Positions 58,531 through 64,000 of a DNA stretch of 64,000 nt are shown here, piece after piece. Each line of letters opens with the position of its first letter. The first letter of the stretch is position 1. A program made the translations under genes and the position numbers. This DNA is from Maea johnstoni. Lineage: Eukaryota; Annelida; Polychaeta; Spionida; Magelonidae. The notes under the pieces are model-generated. The model was not told the origin of the DNA and searched no databases. It was given only the letters and a program-made list of their open reading frames with translations. The stretch spans positions 6,090,523 through 6,154,522 of the forward strand of contig OZ012685.1 of assembly GCA_963942565.1 (NCBI GenBank). The letters are read 5' to 3'.

Positions 58531-61158
58531 ATGTGGTGTTGATTGGTCGCAGCACGATCAGTGGTACTTGACGGCTTATCTAGGGTAGCAGCAGGAGGGT
58601 TATGCGCCATGATGTCAGTCTGCACCGCCCCCTAGGGCTGGGTCCTACCCTGTGCTCAGCCCATGAGGAGCTGGACATTCATACTGGCTTTAGACGTGAT
58701 GCAATTTGTGCAAACCTATATATTTATCCAGATCCTTTCCATCTACTCAACACAATAGATTAAAACAACTTTGGCTTGATAAATTTTTCACTACTCTCCC
58801 TACAGAGATAGTATCATGAAGATTAATATCTAGCATGGGTATTTTTGGCAGTTATAACAGTTATAACATTTGCAAACAAAGAATTGATGAACATTTAATG
58901 GGATGATCAAATTATGTAGAAATATCATGTAAGATGACGATTATTTTCATACAAATTGCCATATGCATGGAAATCTTCCAGATGTCTTACATAATTAATT
59001 AATTTCTAAATGAAAATACCCTTTCAATTCTAATCTCTACAAGGTCTAACATTTTATAAAACACATTAAATGAGTTGATGATGTTCTTCAAAAGTGTTGT
59101 GTACCAGTTTTATTACCCAAGGGCTGATACTTAAATACTGAGTACAAACCTCTCTTTGACATATGTGCCACCACATAAATGTGATTGTCAAATGCCAGTT
59201 TGATATTGATATTCATTACAAATAATGCAACTAATATACATGGCATTAGTGCAGTGGGTGGCAAAGGTTTAAAATCAATTGTTCCTGACCAGAAACCTAT
59301 TTCCTAAGGAGGCATTTTTGCTCCCATTCTCTCCATCAATCTCTATTGTTTGCACTGCATATTTACAACAGGAAAACAATCCAATAACAGAATCAAGAGA
59401 CTGTGAAGCAAAATAACACATTAACCCAATTCACTCCCTACAGCGGTCCAGCCAAGGGTAAAATAGCACTTTATTCAAGAGGCTTGGGGGTGTTCCACAA
59501 ATACACACGTATCATGTAACAGTGGACAAAATAAATGGAACCAATTAACTGGTGCTTGGACAAAGAGGCTTAAGTTTATCTCAGGATGTCGTGCATGTGT
59601 AAATGTTGAGAACATGTACTTTTCACCCTTCGCAGAAGCTCAAGGGGTAACAAACATGTTTGGCAACATGTGTCGCAGGAATTCCTCTTTTTTTATAGGC
59701 ATGATTGATTCGTTTCAAGAGGTTGAGCAGGTAACATGAGAAATATTGGGGGAAAATTACCAAATTACCATGATTAAGAAGACAATGAGGGCCTATTATC
59801 TAAGAGAGGAGAAATACATGGAAGAATTCGTCATTTATTTCATGCCTTTGATAGAACGTTATCTGTTAATGCCCATTTTCACAAATACCATCTGAATGCT
59901 TGAATCTTTATCAAATTATATGGTACGGAAGTAATGATTTGAAAAATATTTCAAGGTAAGTTGTTGTTTTTGCTATAATCACCATACATCTTTTAGATAT
60001 ATCCATAAAATGGTCAAACCTTTTTTTGGTTTCTATTGAAATAATGGGTACTTAAGGACCATAAATGCTCATATATAAATGTAAAATAGGACTTAAAAGT
60101 TTTCTACATCTATAGATTCTCAGCTAATATTGATATTTTCCAACATCATAAGAAGATCAAGAGTTGCTTTCAATTACTGAAGCAGCATGAACTATTTCAA
60201 TCATTTCTACTTAAATCAGACCGCAGTATTTTCCTTTGAGGCAGTAGACTGTGTAGGTGCCTGGAGGTCAGAGAGCAAACCGGCTTTAGTTTCATATGTA
60301 AACTCCAGGGGGCATACCAGTTCCATATAGCTCATTATTCACATGACTTATCACATATGAATGTAATCAATTCAAAGTGAGGCCCCCTGCCCAAGAAATA
60401 GTAGGTAACCCTACAGGGTGAAACCACACAGGATAAGTAGGTCTTATATAGATCTATGCATGAAATATCCATCTATTATTACATTTGTTTATCAAATAAT
60501 GGATTAGATGAGAATGAAGGCATAATGTTCCAATTAATCACGGCACATACAGTGTGACCAGAAATAGGGCAAACATAGCAACCATAACTACAGGCCGAGC
60601 CTGAACAAGTCCCGCTCATAGACATGCATTAGCCAAATCAAAATCATAACTTAACCATCAATCATGTTGGGTCTGCCCATTTGGTGGTCCAATTACTGCA
60701 GGTTTTAGGCATGAAACACTGCTGTAATGTGTGAACACTTTGATATGGTGAAAAATTACCCCATCAGAAACTGCTTGCCGGGGTCTGGCTTCATACCTCT
60801 GCCTGCATACCAGTCTTCTGGGAGCAATATCACTGGCAACAGAGGGCACAGGGCCGGGGAATATCATATTAGGGAGGGATAATGTGGAGATAAGAAAATG
60901 ATGTAAAACGGCCCTAAGGAATACATCTCAACCTTGGTTATCAAAAGCATACAAATTGGGAAAACATTCATATACATGTACATGAATCTATTAGAATACA
61001 GCATTGCATCTTAACCATTTGTCTATTCAGGTACATACATTAAAATTGTACATGCATACATTGTTCATAAAAATAATGGGGTTTCCAGTATATATTTGCG
61101 GTTGTACCAAACTGTCTGACCATGAGTGCCCACTTACTATTTAACCTAGCTGAGTCTT

Positions 61159-61206
61159 CACAGGAATTTCTGGTATTTTCTTAGAATTATCCTAGAAATT
61201 CCTGTG
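61159..61206. repeat. Hairpin, 13-bp perfect arms
   Basis: CACAGGAATTTCT (61159-61171) and AGAAATTCCTGTG (61194-61206) pair exactly across 22 nt. No T run follows on either strand, so a terminator role is not suggested. Confidence 0.6.
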
Positions 61207-62103
61207 CATTTCAAGCTACATTTCTAAGGGAAGGAATGTCTAAACTATTGAATCCCGGTCTAGTTGATGAGTTCTAACTTCAAGCAACTGCCTTGGCTAT
61301 TACAGAACTTTCTTCCCTACATCCCGACCTTGTGCTAGGAGGGGGAGATGAAGAGAACCTCCAGCCAATACTAATGAGATCCTTTGCAACCCAACCATGG
61401 CCAAACTACCCGATAGATGGTAGGCAATCAGGACTTAATACTTCCAAGTAGGTGCAAAATCTTCTCTGCTAATACATGTTTGATGAGGAGTGCCATCACT
61501 GCCAGTTTCATTCAGATCCCGCTATTTCTTGGGAGAAAAACAGGGAGAAATGTGTGAGAAACTAATGGCACACCAAAATAGCACAGACAGAATCGATAAC
61601 CTACACCTCCTTCTCCATAATACCCCCCACCATCCACCACAATGGTATCAAATAGATCTGTATAGAAGAAGGAATTCTTTTGAAAAAATAGGCCTAACCA
61701 CAATCAGTACTAATAACTACTACTACTGCTGCTGCTACTACTACTACATTGACTGATAAAAATCAATCCATAGGAAAGCTCCCTCCCCCACAAACAACTT
61801 ATTCCTGAACTCTTCAGAAGTAAAGCAATAGGTGAGATGGATTTCTTTATAAAGTATGAATACATGTGGTGCCATCTTGAGGAAGTCTCATGAACTACTT
61901 CAATGTAGGATATGCAGATTAGAGCTAATGAGCAGTTACAAGATATGGTGACTATGAAAATTCAACAAAGGACAAGACCACATAGGCATTTCTAATCATA
62001 TATCTGTTCCATCTTATTTCAATTTTTTTACAAGATATCCACAAAACTTTTAAGAACAGCATGGGTGTGGTAATTTTGTAAGCCTGTTCTCCCTCCATAC
62101 TTC

Positions 62104-62145
62104 TGGTAGTCAGAAGGTTTGGTTATCATTGCCTCCTGACTACCA
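62104..62145. repeat. Hairpin, 14-bp arms with one mismatch
   Basis: TGGTAGTCAGAAGG and CCTCCTGACTACCA pair across 14 nt. GTAAGC (62078) and GCTTAC (62151) could pair outside it, but with unequal spacing. Confidence 0.55.
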
Positions 62146-63879
62146 AAACTGCTTACAATATTCAGCGCACATACACGGCCACCGTGAAGTAGACTCTGGT
62201 GTGTGGGATTATTTTACACGGCTTGACGTCACCTTTAATTAGGTCTTGTAAGTTGCACCTGCGAGGGGCAGCAGCAGGAGCAAGACTACAAGTGGAAGAT
62301 GAAAAACAACGCCACTTATTTCTATTTCCATAGCTCCGGATGGGTCACTCACACCTTCAAGGTCAGAGGTAGGATCTTGAAAGTCTCAACAAAATGAGAA
62401 GAAAAAATAGCCACATAATTTATATGGGATCCCAATAAGTTAGCAGGTGACCTTCTCTGACCCTAAACGCTATAGTATCTTAGAATATTTTATTTCTGCT
62501 GTAACAATGTTATGCGGTCTTAAAAAGATGGGTGTTAAAAAGAGACATTCTTGATTGATTACTCACTGATATACTTAGTTCTTATCAAACAGGGAAAAGC
62601 ATTTCTTTGTAATGTAAATGTGAAATTTTGTATTTGAAGATGTTTTTAACTTTCCACTGTGGACTCTTCCATCTCTCATTGATGGATAGTGTGTGATTTT
62701 AACTGTGTGTGTGTTTATATTCCATCAGACTGGTGCAGCCCCAGGCAGACCCACCACAATGATAAGAACCACTGGAGCAAGAGTCACAATAAACCCCTCT
62801 ATGCTAAATAAATAGCACAACTAAATATGTCAGGGATGTGATCACTATCTGATATTCAATATCCCTGGTGAGAAAGATCCATTAAATGCTTTCAAAAAGT
62901 GAATAATAAGAAATCATATCAAAGTAACTTTATGGCCATTGCCCTCATGAGTTTTCCCCCATAATAGATGAATATGAATGGGGGAACTCCTACTGCCATC
63001 AGATGTTCACCAAGAACCTGGCCACTATGGGCAAGAAGGGTTCAATGGATATGAACCTGTATTAGGAATTTATTGAACTGATATACACATATTCTAATGA
63101 ACCTGATATGAACCTGCAGGTCTGAAATCATTTACATTATGAAAACAGAAATGTATTCACTTCAAAGCTCTAAGCAAGAAGCTAATTTATTCAACTAAGG
63201 CAAATTGTGGAGGTTTTGTAATTTCAATATTTTGTCCAAGTTCTATTTTCTTATCTTCCTCCCTGTCTTTCATGCTATGTAGGGTATCAGAAGCCGTAAA
63301 CAATCCCAGGGAGCTGTAGACTTGCCCTGGGGTGGCCCCATAACAGTTATCTCTGCTCAGATAATGCACAATGTGGGATGCTTTCTACGCCACCAACACT
63401 TCAACCACACAAGCAGTTCGAACAAAGCATTGTAATAGCATACATATAGCGGCTAAATGTCCTCCATTCAATACTTTTGGTGACTACAAGTGTTGATATA
63501 CAACATCAATATTGTCCCATAATACCTGCCAACTGTCCTGCACTAATTAAACACAATCAAGACTGCATTGATCAAAACTGTTATTTTTTTCAAAAACCTC
63601 TCACATTTTTTCCATTAGCTATATAACAGGATATGAGTAACCACTTCCCTCAATTATCAACAATTAATAATTGATATATGACTGGGACAAAGTTATTCTA
63701 CCACCCTGGGCAATGAAATAATCATGCTCTGTCAACCTCATGTATAATTAATCACTGCAATAACACAGCACTGCTATATATTATTTTACCACTTTTTTGT
63801 TATGGTTGAGAGGCTTGTTTGAAAACTAATGCAAACAAAAAATGGACATGTGAAAAATATAATTATCTTACATGTATTG

Positions 63880-63932
63880 CTATTATTGTTATCATCACAT
63901 TATTATCATAATCATTATCATTATTACTATTA

Positions 63933-63966
<34 letters not shown>

Positions 63967-64000
63967 CATTATCTTCATTATTATTATCATTATCATTATC
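63880..64000 (+). repeat. (ATT)n/(ATC)n microsatellite running off the window
   Basis: ATT trinucleotide repeat with ATC variants reaching the last base, so its full length is unknown. Confidence 0.95.

Larger units (their letters stand above)
53222..64000 (-). other. Sequence upstream of first found cytohesin exon (intron 1 or 5' region)
   Basis: I searched the minus strand for the missing N-terminus (acidic Met start and an EERQELENIRRR-like heptad with a donor) and found none, so exon 1 is probably beyond 64,000. A 209-codon + frame without an ATG start (55150-55779) and overlapping frames at 56162-56876 have no recognisable domains. Confidence 0.4.

Noticed and set aside
62104-62145. Hairpin as a structural RNA gene
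   Set aside because: No promoter boxes or known RNA motifs, and the outer pairing is asymmetric.

Overview
The window is animal nuclear DNA: large spliced introns with GT-AG borders, many microsatellites, tRNA-derived SINEs, a decayed LINE and several DNA-transposon remains. The protein families, the repeat style and the AT-rich composition fit a marine invertebrate (deuterostome or mollusc-like), but the sequence alone does not fix the species. Two protein-coding genes can be supported.

Left part (1-12,500): gene-poor and repeat-dense. A possible 3.37-kb DNA transposon (1622-4989) has matching inverted ends reading TGCACCAGTCAATTG and TTA on both sides. It encloses a roughly 178-bp tandem repeat and a cluster of GGGAGCCC foldbacks. 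Several small foldback elements follow (5857, 6075, 6332). Next comes a 3.1-kb array of about 3.7 units of roughly 830 bp (7334-10435). Each unit carries palindromic and direct repeats of AGGTCA, the nuclear-receptor half-site.

Middle (12,537-14,298): a CCAAT/TATA-type promoter candidate and a single-exon gene on the + strand for a secreted or surface leucine-rich-repeat protein of 440 residues, with a signal peptide, LRRNT, about 12 LRRs and LRRCT.

14,300-24,500: intergenic. It holds at least two copies of one tRNA-derived SINE family, a 19-bp perfect hairpin, a ~0.75-kb direct tandem duplication and the decayed 3' part of an L1/Tx1-like LINE.

Right part (about 24,500-64,000, minus strand): one gene, cytohesin, the Arf guanine-nucleotide exchange factor with a Sec7 and a PH domain. 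Ten coding exons (53221 down to 28449) give 358 residues from the end of the coiled coil to the stop codon. The first roughly 40 residues lie upstream and were not found. The exons join in frame with correct phases, and the Sec7 catalytic Glu is present. Eight of the nine introns between them are 0.36-2.2 kb; the one between the coiled-coil exon and the next is 18.2 kb. That intron contains a complete-looking non-autonomous hAT-like element (40046-41617, 5-bp target duplication GACAA) with an alternating short/long tandem array inside. A pogo/Tigger transposase fragment and a 74-bp tandem duplication that copies a 3' splice site lie in a Sec7 intron.

I did not find a new multi-gene system. 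The best second looks are the duplicated splice acceptor in cytohesin, the higher-order repeat inside the hAT element, the AGGTCA-rich satellite and the 3.37-kb inverted-repeat element.
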